A DNA stretch of 64,000 nucleotides from JALZCH01 sp036387135 (lineage in GTDB: Bacteria > Acidobacteriota > Blastocatellia > Pyrinomonadales > Pyrinomonadaceae). A program made the translations under genes and the position numbers. The stretch spans positions 29,207-93,206 of the forward strand of contig DASVUH010000049.1 of assembly GCA_036387135.1 (NCBI GenBank), in the 5' to 3' direction. Shown piece by piece: positions 42,188 through 51,484 of the stretch (positions are counted from its first letter, which is position 1; every line of letters begins with the position of its first letter). The notes beneath the pieces were generated by a model. That model searched no databases. It was not told the DNA's origin and worked only from the letters and a program-made list of their open reading frames with translations.

Positions 42188-43149
42188 TATTTTGTTTTCC
42201 TCATTTCTTCTATAACGATTCCGGCAATGTGCGGAATGATTTCCCGTTCGTTAGCGACCGATTCGGTAAAGGTTACGAGAACAAATTTCAAACCCTCGGG
42301 CGTTTCGACGTAAGCCGCGTCGTGACGAGATTTCGATGTCCAACCGGCTTTTGACCAGAGCTTGATGCCGGATTGTTTCAAAGCGATTCCGGTAAAACCC
42401 GTGTCCTGACTGTCAGCATCCGCTTTTTCTTTAAACTGGTCGCGTTTTAAAAGCTCCATCATTTCCAGACTTCGTTTGGCGTTGACGGCTTTTCCCAGAG
42501 CGATTTCCGCAAGCAGACGCGCCGTCGCGTTGGTCGTTAATTTGTTTCGGACTTTGCCGCCGTTCCAAAATTGCCGCTCGCGCCCGTATAAATCTTCGCA
42601 GTAAGTTTTTTGATTGACGTTGATGTTTTGATAGCCCTGCGCGGTGAAATAGCGATTGACGGCGTTGCGTTTAAAAGCCCATTTTTCTAGCTCTTTCGGC
42701 GATAATTCCGAGCCGCCGGTCGCTTCGGTTAAAACGTCAACCAGAAAATGCGTCGCGTCGTTTGACGAATCAACAATCATATCGCGCAAACCGCGCCGCA
42801 ATTCGGGCGTATCTTTTAATTTTCCGTCTTCGAGCCAACGCCCAGCCGCCGCCAGATAAAACATTTTGACGACGCTCGCCGGGTAAATCGGCTGTTCGCC
42901 GTGAAAATCGGCTTGTTTCAAATTGTTCGCGTCGCGCAAATCAATCAGCGTGATTGCCAGATTTTCCGGTTTTAAGCCTTTCGCGGCAAATTGTTCGAGC
43001 GTTTCTTTTGCGGCTCGATCAACTAAAGTTTGAAGCTGCGGCGAGCTTTCAGTCATAAATTTTGCAGCAGCCGCTTTGTTTTGCGCCGAAACTGCAAGAC
43101 AGGCAAAACAAAAAACGAAAAGAAAATAAACCCAAATTTTAAATTTCAT
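42187..43149 (-). CDS. Class A beta-lactamase-like serine hydrolase
   Basis: 320 residues from ATG 43149, where a signal peptide starts (WVYFLFVFCFACLAVSAQ). The catalytic S92-x-x-K95 is in YPASVVKMFYLA. SSN at 128-130 fills the S-D-N position, and KAGWTS near the C-terminus is the K-T/A-G block. This is the typical outline of class A beta-lactamases and related penicillin-recognising hydrolases. It would act in the periplasm. Whether it confers resistance or remodels peptidoglycan cannot be said. It is co-translated with the PGPGW membrane protein and diverges from the permease at 43240. Confidence 0.86.
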   Translation of the reverse strand: MKFKIWVYFLFVFCFACLAVSAQNKAAAAKFMTESSPQLQTLVDRAAKETLEQFAAKGLKPENLAITLIDLRDANNLKQADFHGEQPIYPASVVKMFYLAAAGRWLEDGKLKDTPELRRGLRDMIVDSSNDATHFLVDVLTEATGGSELSPKELEKWAFKRNAVNRYFTAQGYQNINVNQKTYCEDLYGRERQFWNGGKVRNKLTTNATARLLAEIALGKAVNAKRSLEMMELLKRDQFKEKADADSQDTGFTGIALKQSGIKLWSKAGWTSKSRHDAAYVETPEGLKFVLVTFTESVANEREIIPHIAGIVIEEMRKTK

Positions 43150-43239
43150 TATGAAAGTTTTAGCGGACACTTTGCGCTCAAGATACGCAACAGAGTATAA
43201 ACAACGGTCGGTGTCAAGCAAAACGGCGAACGACGAACT

Positions 43240-44607
43240 ATGGAATCAAAAACAACTCAAACGGATGAAAACCCGCAGGAAAATCTGATTCGCGGCATCA
43301 GCCGATTGGATTTAACGGCAATTGTCATCAATACGATTATCGGCGCGGGAATTTTCGGTCTGCCCGCAAAAGTGACGGCTTTAATCGGCGTTTACAGCCT
43401 CCTGGCGTTCGTCTTTTGCGCCGTGATTATCGCGCTGATCGTGCTGTGTTTTGCCGAAGTCGGCAGCCGTTTCGAGACGACCGGCGGCTCGTATCTTTAC
43501 GCGCGCAAAGCGTTCGGTTCATTTACCGCTTTCGAGGTCGGCTGGCTTTATTGGATCGCGCGCGTTGCAACCGCCGCCGCAAATACAAATTTGCTGGTCA
43601 GTTATCTGGCGTTTTTCGTTCCGGCTGCAAGCTCGACATTTGGGCGCGCCGCGACTATCGCAATTGTCACTGCCGGTTTGACCGCAATCAATTATCTCGG
43701 CGTCCGGCAATCGGCACGAGCCACGAACTTTTTCACCGTCGGAAAGCTCGCGCCGCTAATTATTTTCGCCCTTATCGGTTTGTTTTTTATCGAACCGGGG
43801 AATTTTACAAATAATCAAATAAACATTGAAACCGGCGCGTTTTCGAGCGCGGTTTTGATTTTGATTTACGCCTTTGTCGGCTTTGAAGCCTCGGTCATTC
43901 CGGCGGGCGAAATGCGCGATCCGCAGCGCAATATTCCTTTTGCTTTGCTGACGGCTCTCGGCATTATCGCTGTGCTCTACATTGTGATTCAGCTTGTTTG
44001 TCTCGGCACTTTGCCGATGGCTGATTTGGCAAAATCCGAAAGACCGCTGGCGGATGCGGCAAACGTGTTTATGGGCGGTTTCGGCGCTTCGCTGATTGCG
44101 CTCGGCGCGATAATTTCGATTTGCGGAAACTTGAATTCCGGTCTTTTAACCGCTTCGAGACTGCCGTTTGCGATGGCGGAACAAAGGGAATTGCCTGCCG
44201 TTTTAATGAAAACTCACGAAGAATATAAAACGCCGTTCATTTCGCTTTTTCTGACCGCGGCGGTTATTTTTATTTTTACGATGCAAACATCATTCGTCGC
44301 CGCTTTGACCATCAGCACGATAACTCGTTTGCTCGTTTACGCGACGACTTGTGCGGCGCTGCCGCTGTTTCGAGTCGGCGACAATCTGGCGCCCGCCGCC
44401 CGCTTTCGCGCGCCCGCCGGTTATGTTGTTGCCGCTTTAGCTTTGATTTCAATTGCTTGGCTGCTCTCAAACGTCAGGTTTGTTGAAATTCAACAAGTTG
44501 CAATTCTCGCCGTGCTTGGTTTATTTATATTTTTGTTAAACCGCGCGTTTCGCCCACACGTTGAATCAACGGAAGAATCGGATTTAATTGAAAACGATGA
44601 AAAATAA
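43240..44607 (+). CDS. APC-family amino-acid permease
   Basis: 455 residues with about 12 hydrophobic segments. The N-terminal helix 1 motif TAIVINTIIGAGIFGLPAKV is the APC substrate-binding G-S/A-G-I-F region. The text also has FAEVGSRFETTGGSYLYA and YAFVGFEASVIPAGEMRDPQ, the sensor-like helix 6 of the family. It would import or exchange amino acids with protons. The substrate is not predictable. The next gene overlaps its last codons by 11 nt, so the two are likely coupled. Confidence 0.92.
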   Translation: MESKTTQTDENPQENLIRGISRLDLTAIVINTIIGAGIFGLPAKVTALIGVYSLLAFVFCAVIIALIVLCFAEVGSRFETTGGSYLYARKAFGSFTAFEVGWLYWIARVATAAANTNLLVSYLAFFVPAASSTFGRAATIAIVTAGLTAINYLGVRQSARATNFFTVGKLAPLIIFALIGLFFIEPGNFTNNQINIETGAFSSAVLILIYAFVGFEASVIPAGEMRDPQRNIPFALLTALGIIAVLYIVIQLVCLGTLPMADLAKSERPLADAANVFMGGFGASLIALGAIISICGNLNSGLLTASRLPFAMAEQRELPAVLMKTHEEYKTPFISLFLTAAVIFIFTMQTSFVAALTISTITRLLVYATTCAALPLFRVGDNLAPAARFRAPAGYVVAALALISIAWLLSNVRFVEIQQVAILAVLGLFIFLLNRAFRPHVESTEESDLIENDEK

Positions 44608-45397
44608 ACTTTTATTGTTCGCATTTGTTTTAGTTTTCTCGGTTTCGCCGCAAATCGCGCAGCAAATCGGGATTGTTCCGATTGTCGAAATGCGAGCGCA
44701 CGGTTTGCTCGGCGGCGTGCAGAACGGCAAATGGATTGAAGCAAAACGAGTCGCGCCGATTCTCAAAAATAAAACCGAATACATTTTGCTCGGCACAAAC
44801 TCTGTTCCGGGCGACAAGTTAATCGGCGAAAAACCGCAAACTCTCGAAATTTGCGAGGATTATTATGAAGTCTCATTTGGAGGCGAAACAAAAAACGGAG
44901 TCGGAATCGGCTCTGCCGCCAAATGGAATCTGATGCCGCGCGGTGTGAAAGAAATCTCCAAAACCGACGCGACATATTTGAAAATTGTCGGCGATTTCGC
45001 CCGTTCAAAAGGAATCGCAAAACCGATTGCCAAAATCTCGCAAGGTTTTCGCGTTGACCTCGACGGCGACGGAATCGAAGAAGTTCTGCTTGCGGCGACA
45101 AATTATAAAAGCGGAATAATGGCTCGCACTTATCCTGGAGATTATTCGTTTCTGCTGCTCAGAAAAGTTGTCGGCGGAAAACCGCAAAACATTTTAATCG
45201 GCGGCGAATTTTATCCGAAAGCCATTAAATTTGCCGCGCCGAACGAATATTCGATTCAAGCGATTGCCGATTTAAACGGCGACGGACGAATGGAAATCGT
45301 AATGCACGCGGCGTATTACGAAGGCGCGGGCAGCGAGATTTACGATGTTTCGGGCGCAAAACCGAAAGTAGTTTTAGAGATCGGCTGCGGAGTTTAG
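44597..45397 (+). CDS. Exported FG-GAP/calcium-loop protein of unknown function
   Basis: 266 residues from ATG 44597; a TTG three codons earlier is the alternative. The signal segment is LLLFAFVLVFSVSPQIAQQ. Two 'DxDGDG / DLNGDG' loops are visible (VDLDGDGIEEVLLAATNY and ADLNGDGRMEIVMHAAYY), the calcium-binding loop pattern of FG-GAP/VCBS blades. The N-terminal half (PIVEMRAHGLLGGVQNGKWI, ILLGTNSVPGDKL) is unassigned. It overlaps the permease gene by 11 nt, suggesting shared regulation. The function is unknown; the loops suggest an exported structural or binding protein. Confidence 0.75.
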   Translation: MKNKLLLFAFVLVFSVSPQIAQQIGIVPIVEMRAHGLLGGVQNGKWIEAKRVAPILKNKTEYILLGTNSVPGDKLIGEKPQTLEICEDYYEVSFGGETKNGVGIGSAAKWNLMPRGVKEISKTDATYLKIVGDFARSKGIAKPIAKISQGFRVDLDGDGIEEVLLAATNYKSGIMARTYPGDYSFLLLRKVVGGKPQNILIGGEFYPKAIKFAAPNEYSIQAIADLNGDGRMEIVMHAAYYEGAGSEIYDVSGAKPKVVLEIGCGV

Positions 45398-45455
45398 AAA
45401 GTTTGTAAAAGCCGGGAAAACTGTCGTAAAACTTTGGGTTGCGGTTTGAAGCCGA

Positions 45456-45776
45456 TTAAATCGCCTTTCTTTGGAAATTCGCAGGTTTGCGCTTTTCTTT
45501 TCTCACCCAAGGCTTGTTCTTCAAAGCTCCCCATCTGCTTGAGCAGTCTTGGCATTGATAGATGTACCACTTTTGCTTAACTCGCGGTTTCTTTGATGTT
45601 CCGGGACATTGTAAACAGAAAAAACTTTGCGCATAAGCCTTTGAAAAACGCCTTCTAGCGGAATGTAAGGAAAATGAGTTGTCAAATAATTGCTCTACTA
45701 AATCGGAGACAACATCTGATGTAATCTCAAAGACAAACTCACCGGCGGCTTCAACTATAGCTTCCAAAGGCATCAT
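45456..45776 (-). CDS. Small zinc-ribbon-like protein
   Basis: 106 residues. The N-terminal half (MMPLEAIVEAAGEFVFEITS) is helical, possibly amphipathic. The C-terminal half has two Cys pairs 22 residues apart, CLQC and CQDC, in SFFCLQCPGTSKKP and YIYQCQDCSSRWGA, which fits a zinc ribbon. The tail is Lys-rich. No close family is recognised. It is convergent with the gene ending at 45397 and lies alone. It could be a small nucleic-acid-binding protein, but this is only suggested by the ribbon and basic tail. Confidence 0.6.
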   Translation of the reverse strand: MMPLEAIVEAAGEFVFEITSDVVSDLVEQLFDNSFSLHSARRRFSKAYAQSFFCLQCPGTSKKPRVKQKWYIYQCQDCSSRWGALKNKPWVRKEKRKPANFQRKAI

Positions 45777-46120
45777 TGAGAATTACGTTAAACGAGGAGA
45801 TAAGTTTCTCAGATAAACAGTGCTGTAATTCATGCATTAAAGGTTAAACGCAAATTTTTGTTGGACAATTGCGGGAAGTTGAAATAATATATTAAACATC
45901 AAGTTATGAGATTTCGATTTCGCAAATTGAATAAACTCCTTCTTACCTAGCCGCTCCCAATGCGCAGGCGTGTTTTGTGCGCCTTGACGGGACGCGGCGT
46001 TTTCCTTCTTTAATTTCATCAAAACACAAAATAATTTTGTGAAACCGAACGGCATTTTGTTCTGTCTTCCGGTTTTGCGTATCATGTTCGCTTGTTTTTA
46101 CAAGCCGTTTATCAAATTTT
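45777..46120. other. Intergenic region, no supported gene
   Basis: This 344-nt stretch between the zinc-ribbon gene and leuS holds an open minus-strand frame at 45837-46085 without a ribosome-binding site or recognisable family, and a small GCTTG-N6-CAAGC hairpin at 46090-46105. No T-box leader or leucine-codon leader peptide is seen before leuS. The likely leuS promoter is at 46057-46085. Confidence 0.6.
46057..46085 (+). promoter_or_regulatory. Possible sigma-70 promoter for leuS
   Basis: TTGTTC (46057-46062), a 17-nt spacer and TATCAT (46080-46085), 36 nt before the leuS start. The -10 box is close to consensus but the -35 box is weak. Confidence 0.4.
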
Positions 46121-48790
46121 ATGGACGAGAAATATTTTCCAGAAGTTATCGAAGAAAAATGGCAGCAGCGTTGGAAGGATTCAAACGCTTTTGTTGCCGA
46201 AATCAACACCGAAAAACCGAAATTTTACGCATTGGAAATGCTGCCTTATCCGTCTGGCAATCTGCATATGGGGCACGTGCGGAATTATTCAATCGGCGAC
46301 GCGCTGGCTTGGTACAAGCGTCTGAAAGGTTTTAATGTCTTTCACCCGATTGGCTGGGATTCTTTCGGTCAGCCTGCGGAAGAAGCGGCGATCAAACGCG
46401 GTTTGAATCCGCGCGAATGGACGGAAGACAACATTCGTTATATGCGCGGACAGTTGCAGCGTTTGGGCATTTCCTACGATTGGACGACGGAAATCGCCGC
46501 GCACCGACCGGATTATTACAAATTCGATCAGTGGTTTTTCCTGAAAATGTACGAAATGGGTTTGGCGTACAAGCGAATGACGCAGGTCAATTGGTGTCCG
46601 CACGACCAGACCGTTTTGTCGAACGAACAGGCGAGCGGCGGAATCTGCTGGCGCTGCGGTACTGCGACGACGAAAAAAGACATCGAACAGTGGTTTTTGA
46701 AAACCACTGCTTACGCTGACCAACTGCTCGACGATATTGCGGAAATCGAAGCGGGCTGGGCGGAAAAAGTTTTGAAACGACAGCGCGATTGGATCGGTCG
46801 CAGCGAAGGTGCGTTTGTTGATTTTGCTGTCGAAAATTCAGACGAAAAAATCCGCGTTTTTACGACTCGAATTGACACGATTTACGGCGTCAACGCAATT
46901 GTCGTCGCCTCCGAACATCCGTTTATCGAGGCTCGCAAAAGCGAACTAAGCGGCGAAGTTTTGGTGAAAATCGAGGAAATCAAACGCGAAAAAATGAAGG
47001 CGGCAAACCGCGAAGAAGAGGTTGAAAAAGACGGCATTGCGACCGGATTTTTCGCCGTCAATCCGTTTAGCGGCGAGCAAATCCCGATTTGGACGGCGAA
47101 TTACGTGCTGATGGAATACGGAACGGGCGCGGTAATGTCTGTCCCGGCGCACGACGAGCGCGATTTTGAATTTGCTGAAAAGTATTTTTTGCCGATAAAA
47201 CAGGTTATTGTAGCAACGATTTCTGAGGTTGCTGCTTTTGAAACTAAAAGTACTTTTTTTGATTGGAATGATGTCCAAAATTATGAAGGATTACCGAAAG
47301 AAGCATTTACAGAGTACGGCTTTTTAGTAAATTCTGAGCAATGGAATGGCAAAACCTCGGAAGAAGCAAAAAAAGAAATGACGCATTACGCCGAAATGCA
47401 CGGATTCGGCGAAGCGGCAACAACTTATCGCCTGCGCGATTGGGGGATTTCGCGCCAGCGTTTCTGGGGCGCGCCGATTCCGATTGTTTATTGCGACGAT
47501 TGCGGAACGGTTCCCGTGCCTTACGAGCAATTGCCCGTTGAATTGCCGGATAGCGCGCCGTTTACCGGCGTCGGAGAATCGCCGCTGGCGAAAGTCGAGG
47601 AATTCGTCAATACAACCTGTCCGAGTTGCAGGAAAGCGGCGCGACGCGAGACCGACACGATGGACACTTTTGTTGATTCGTCGTGGTACTTTTTCCGGTA
47701 CATTGACCCGCGCAATGAATCTTTGCCGTTCGAGCCGGAAATCGCGCAGTATTGGACGCCGGTTGATCAATATATCGGCGGCGACGACCACGCCGTGATG
47801 CATTTGATCTACACGCGATTCTGGACAAAAGTGATGCGCGACATCGGTTTGGTGCATTTTAACGAACCCGTCAAACGACTGTTGACACAGGGAATGGTAG
47901 TCGGCGAAACGTTTTTTGACGACGAGACGGGCAAGCGCGTTTATTTTCAGCCGAATCAGGTTTCGGTCAAACGCGACGAAAAGGGGAAACTCTTGAGCGC
48001 GACAAATGTCGAAGGCAAACAGTTGAAATATGCAGTCGAACGAATGTCCAAATCGAAAGGCAACGGCGTTGATCCGAACGAAATGGTCGAAATTTACGGC
48101 TCGGACGCTTCGCGTTTGTACGTTTTGTTTTCCGCGCCGGTCGAAAACGAATTGGTCTGGAACGAAAACGGCATTGAAGGCACTTCGCGTTTTCTGCAAA
48201 GAGTCTGGCGTTTTGTCTGGCGTTGGCACGAGCGATTAAAAGCTGTTGCGGAAAACGAGCCGACGGAATTTTCCGCCGAAGCCAGAAAATTGCGGCAGAA
48301 AACGCACCAAACCATTCAGCGAGTCGAATCGGATTTTGAGCGTTTGCAATTAAACACGCCGGTTGCGGCTTTGATGGAGTTGTCAAACGCGCTGGGCGAT
48401 TTCAAAGTCGAACCGGAAACGGCTTCGGATTCGGATTTGTTTGCGATTGACGAAGCCGTTCGCGCGCTGATTTTGATGCTCGCGCCTTATGCGCCGCACG
48501 CGGCTGAAGAAATGTGGTCTCGTTTGACCGGCAGCGACGAAGGAATGTTGAAATCGGGCGCGAAGTTTCCGGTTTACCGCGAAGATTTAGCGCGTAAAGA
48601 CGAAATCGAGATTCCGATTCAGATCAATGGCAAGCTGAGGTCGAAGCTGCTGGTTGCGCCCGAAACTGCGAAAGAAGAACTCGAACGCGCCGCGCTCGCC
48701 GATGAAAAGGTGCGGGAATATGCCGCCGGAAAGCAGATTGCCAAAGTCATTGTCGTTCCCAATCGCCTGGTCAATGTTGTGATTAAATAA
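46121..48790 (+). CDS. leuS: Leucyl-tRNA synthetase
   Basis: 889 residues. The HIGH motif appears as H49-M-G-H52 in PYPSGNLHMGHVRNY, and KMSKS as RMSKSK at about 641-646. The editing (CP1) domain is present, with the Thr-rich TTRIDTIYGVNAIVVASEHP and TGAVMSVPAHDERDFEFAEK blocks. The zinc-like Cys pairs (CPHDQTVL, GGICWRCG) and WYFFRYIDPRN are typical. The C-terminal VPIQINGKL-type domain is present as EIPIQINGKLRSKLLVAPE. It charges tRNA-Leu and is essential. It has its own terminator at 48820-48852 and separates the unrelated upstream genes from the polysaccharide locus. Confidence 0.98.
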   Translation: MDEKYFPEVIEEKWQQRWKDSNAFVAEINTEKPKFYALEMLPYPSGNLHMGHVRNYSIGDALAWYKRLKGFNVFHPIGWDSFGQPAEEAAIKRGLNPREWTEDNIRYMRGQLQRLGISYDWTTEIAAHRPDYYKFDQWFFLKMYEMGLAYKRMTQVNWCPHDQTVLSNEQASGGICWRCGTATTKKDIEQWFLKTTAYADQLLDDIAEIEAGWAEKVLKRQRDWIGRSEGAFVDFAVENSDEKIRVFTTRIDTIYGVNAIVVASEHPFIEARKSELSGEVLVKIEEIKREKMKAANREEEVEKDGIATGFFAVNPFSGEQIPIWTANYVLMEYGTGAVMSVPAHDERDFEFAEKYFLPIKQVIVATISEVAAFETKSTFFDWNDVQNYEGLPKEAFTEYGFLVNSEQWNGKTSEEAKKEMTHYAEMHGFGEAATTYRLRDWGISRQRFWGAPIPIVYCDDCGTVPVPYEQLPVELPDSAPFTGVGESPLAKVEEFVNTTCPSCRKAARRETDTMDTFVDSSWYFFRYIDPRNESLPFEPEIAQYWTPVDQYIGGDDHAVMHLIYTRFWTKVMRDIGLVHFNEPVKRLLTQGMVVGETFFDDETGKRVYFQPNQVSVKRDEKGKLLSATNVEGKQLKYAVERMSKSKGNGVDPNEMVEIYGSDASRLYVLFSAPVENELVWNENGIEGTSRFLQRVWRFVWRWHERLKAVAENEPTEFSAEARKLRQKTHQTIQRVESDFERLQLNTPVAALMELSNALGDFKVEPETASDSDLFAIDEAVRALILMLAPYAPHAAEEMWSRLTGSDEGMLKSGAKFPVYREDLARKDEIEIPIQINGKLRSKLLVAPETAKEELERAALADEKVREYAAGKQIAKVIVVPNRLVNVVIK

Positions 48791-48819
48791 ACCGAAACGA
48801 TTGGAAAATTTATTTGGCG

Positions 48820-48852
48820 GAAAAGCTGTTCGTGAGAGCAGCTTTTCTTTTT
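48820..48852 (+). terminator. Rho-independent terminator of leuS
   Basis: GAAAAGCTG (48820-48828) pairs with CAGCTTTTC (48839-48847), with two more inner pairs, and is followed by TTTTTG. It lies 29 nt after the leuS stop. Confidence 0.88.
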
Positions 48853-49006
48853 GCATTGAATTGAATTGAAATTGGCTCCGGTTTCTTGATTTCGAGCCGA
48901 ATAACTTGGAAATAACGGCTCATTTGTTGTGTATCAGTAAAAAAATGGCTTTTAGCTGATTTTTTTTAAATTGAAAGATACCGAATGTTCAACCCGATAA
49001 TTTGAA

Positions 49007-49708
49007 ATGATGACAGAAAAAATGACACGCACGAAAATGTTTTACATCGTTTCAAAAACGATAGTCGGAAGCGTTTTGTGGTGCTTACTCGTTTCGGTGA
49101 ATGCTTTTGCGCAGATAGATTTGCCCGAACCGAGCAAACCTGCGGCTCCTCAAACCGGCTACCGCATCAAGCAGGGCGATAAATTGAGCGTTAAATTTCT
49201 TTATCACCCGGAACTGAATGAAATTTCGGTGGTTGTGCGACCCGACGGGTTTATCAGTCTTCAGATGATTGACGATTCGAAAGCCGAAGGCTTAACAATT
49301 TCGGAACTCAAAGCCCAACTGGAAAAATCTTATAACGAAATTCTTTTAAAGCCGGTCTTAACGGTCGCGCTGCTCGAATTTGTCGCGCCGCGCGTTTTCA
49401 TCGGCGGTCAGGTGAACAAACCGGGACGCTACGAATTGCGTGAAGGGCAAACGCTTGTGCAGGTGATTTTTCTGGCTGGCGGATTTACGTCCGACGCAAA
49501 CCGAAAAATGGTAATTCACGCTCGACCGAACGGCAGCGGCGATTGGGAAATTCAATCGGCAAATGTGTTGAAGGTCATCAATCAGCAGGGCGAGCAGAAG
49601 GACATCGCTTTACAGGACGGGGATTATATTTTTATCCCGGATTCAAAAATTTCGCAGATTAACAAAGCTGTCGAAACCGTTCGGGGATTTCTGCCCCGGT
49701 TCTTTTAA
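49007..49708 (+). CDS. Polysaccharide export outer-membrane protein, Wza family
   Basis: 233 residues. A signal-like segment is at about 16-36 (IVGSVLWCLLVSVNAFAQ). The polysaccharide export domain follows (YRIKQGDKLSVKFLYHPELN, VVVRPDGFISLQMIDD, GLTISELKAQLEKSYNE), then one SLBB domain (RVFIGGQVNKPGRYELREGQ, LAGGFTSDANR). It ends with RGFLPRFF. It would form the outer-membrane pore for exopolysaccharide. There is no N-terminal lipobox Cys, unlike the E. coli Wza. It heads the exopolysaccharide locus, 216 nt after leuS, and is followed 33 nt later by the Wzz-type gene. Confidence 0.92.
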   Translation: MMTEKMTRTKMFYIVSKTIVGSVLWCLLVSVNAFAQIDLPEPSKPAAPQTGYRIKQGDKLSVKFLYHPELNEISVVVRPDGFISLQMIDDSKAEGLTISELKAQLEKSYNEILLKPVLTVALLEFVAPRVFIGGQVNKPGRYELREGQTLVQVIFLAGGFTSDANRKMVIHARPNGSGDWEIQSANVLKVINQQGEQKDIALQDGDYIFIPDSKISQINKAVETVRGFLPRFF

Positions 49709-49741
49709 ATCGGAGTTTTGGAAGTCGGAGTTGATTTGAAA

Positions 49742-51406
49742 ATGCGGATTTTAACTAACAAAAGTCTGATTGCCCAATTATGGGAAACGGTCTGGAAACG
49801 TAAATTGCTAATCGCGTCGGTTTTTACGCTGGTCGTGGTTTCGGGAATGATTGCGACGTTTTTAATGACGCCGAAATACGAAGCCGAGATGAGCATTTTA
49901 ATTTCGCGTGACCGAAGCGATCCGCGAATCAGCGCGGCGGAAAAACTGCCCGACGTTATTCAAGCGGCGATCAGCGACGAAGAATTTAATTCGGAACTAG
50001 AGTTAATTAAAAGCCGCGAAGTGATTGCCGGCGCGGTAACGGATTTAGATTTAATCAACAATCAAGCCCCGAAACGCGATACCGAATCGGGCAAGCTGCG
50101 CGAACGGGTAAAGAATTTGCTTTACGGTTTTTGGGGTTCATCCGCAAAAGCGGCGGAAACGGAGAATCCATCGCAAAAAAAATCATCGGCAGACGGTTTT
50201 GCAACGGAAAGAGCGGTGAATCGCGTGGTCGGCAATCTGGATGTCACGCCGATCAAGAAGTCTCGCATTATTAAGGTTAAATACACCGATACAGATCCGT
50301 TGCGGGCGAAAATGACTCTCGAAAAGATTTATCAGAACTACGTACAGCTTCACGTTCAAATCAACGAAAAGGCTCAGGCGGCGCAGGTTTTTAACGAACA
50401 GACTCAGACGTTTAATCAAAAATTAAATGCCGCGTCGAACACGCTCAAGCAGTTCGACGCTCGCAACGGCGTCAGTGGAGCCGAAATCGGCGTCCAGCGC
50501 GAGCTTTTGCTCAAGCAGCTTTACGATACAGAGGCGCAAATCAACGCCGCCCGCACGGAAATCGGAGAAACCCAAAAGCGCAGCATCTCTTTACAGGAAA
50601 AAATCGCCGACCAGCCGGAGCAAATTCAAACCGGGTCGGTCTCAAAATACGTTTCGGCTCTCGACCGGATGAAAGAAGAGCTGATCCGGCTTGAGCAGCA
50701 AAAAACGCAGTATCTGCAAAAATACCAGCCGAACAGCCGGTTTGTCCGCGAAACGGAAGAGCGCATCGAGCAATTAAAAAAGACTCTCGCGCAGGAAACG
50801 GCGAATCCGCCGCAGGAGCGCTCGTTTGCTTTAAACGATTTGCGTCGGAGGCTGGAAAGCGATCTTTCCAACGCTCAAACCAATCTCGCGGCGCTCAAAG
50901 AGCGCGAAAAGAATTTGTCTTCGCAAGCCGACAAACTGCGCAAACAAGTCGCGTTTCTCAACAGCCGGAGCATTGACCGCGCGAATCTCGAACGCGACCG
51001 CAGCGTTAATGAAGAAGCCTATTTGCTTTATCAAAAAAAGGCGCGCGAAAACGAAATCAGTCAGGTTTTGAACAAAGAGCAGGTGATGAATTTCGGAATC
51101 GTTGACCCGCCGAGCACCGACGGCGAGCAGAAAAGCCCGAAGACGCTGTTGAATTTGCTGGTTCTAATGTTTGTCGGCGCGGCTGCCGGTTTTGCGAGCG
51201 CGATTGTTCTGGATAAATTAACAGCCACAACCGGGGATTACGGTTTGATCGCTTCGCCTTACGCAGTTGAACAGCATTTGGGTTTGCCGGTTCTGGCAAT
51301 TATTTCCGTGATCGAACCGCCGCCGGCGATGAAGATAGTTTCAAAGCCCGAACGCCTGGCGCTGCCGTCAGACTCCGGTAAAAAAAGAAAAAAATATCGC
51401 TGGTAG
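49742..51406 (+). CDS. Wzz/chain-length-determinant polysaccharide co-polymerase
   Basis: 554 residues from ATG 49742; an in-frame TTG at 49718 is possible. Two membrane helices bracket the protein: KLLIASVFTLVVVSGMIATF (about 18-38) and LLNLLVLMFVGAAAGFASAI (about 470-490). The Wzz domain signature AEMSILISRDRSDPRISA follows the first. A long coiled-coil periplasmic region spans about 200-430 (EKNLSSQADKLRKQVAFLNS). No Walker A or tyrosine-kinase domain is present, so it is the periplasmic part only; no separate kinase gene is in the window. It would set chain length and contact the export protein encoded just upstream. Confidence 0.9.
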   Translation: MRILTNKSLIAQLWETVWKRKLLIASVFTLVVVSGMIATFLMTPKYEAEMSILISRDRSDPRISAAEKLPDVIQAAISDEEFNSELELIKSREVIAGAVTDLDLINNQAPKRDTESGKLRERVKNLLYGFWGSSAKAAETENPSQKKSSADGFATERAVNRVVGNLDVTPIKKSRIIKVKYTDTDPLRAKMTLEKIYQNYVQLHVQINEKAQAAQVFNEQTQTFNQKLNAASNTLKQFDARNGVSGAEIGVQRELLLKQLYDTEAQINAARTEIGETQKRSISLQEKIADQPEQIQTGSVSKYVSALDRMKEELIRLEQQKTQYLQKYQPNSRFVRETEERIEQLKKTLAQETANPPQERSFALNDLRRRLESDLSNAQTNLAALKEREKNLSSQADKLRKQVAFLNSRSIDRANLERDRSVNEEAYLLYQKKARENEISQVLNKEQVMNFGIVDPPSTDGEQKSPKTLLNLLVLMFVGAAAGFASAIVLDKLTATTGDYGLIASPYAVEQHLGLPVLAIISVIEPPPAMKIVSKPERLALPSDSGKKRKKYRW

Positions 51407-51484
51407 AAAAAATTACTGAAAATTGCGCCTCGTTTCTACTTTATAAATCAACGTAAAACAAAATAATTTAGCGAGGAATTCGAT

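Noticed and set aside
45837..46085. An 82-residue minus-strand frame between the zinc-ribbon gene and leuS.
   Set aside because: No ribosome-binding site, no recognised motif, and it overlaps the likely leuS promoter.
45777..46120. A T-box or leader-peptide attenuator before leuS.
   Set aside because: No T-box consensus, no leucine-rich leader peptide and no terminator/antiterminator pair was found.
47324..48229. A 301-residue minus-strand frame inside leuS.
   Set aside because: It is antisense to clear leucyl-tRNA synthetase sequence, including the KMSKS region.
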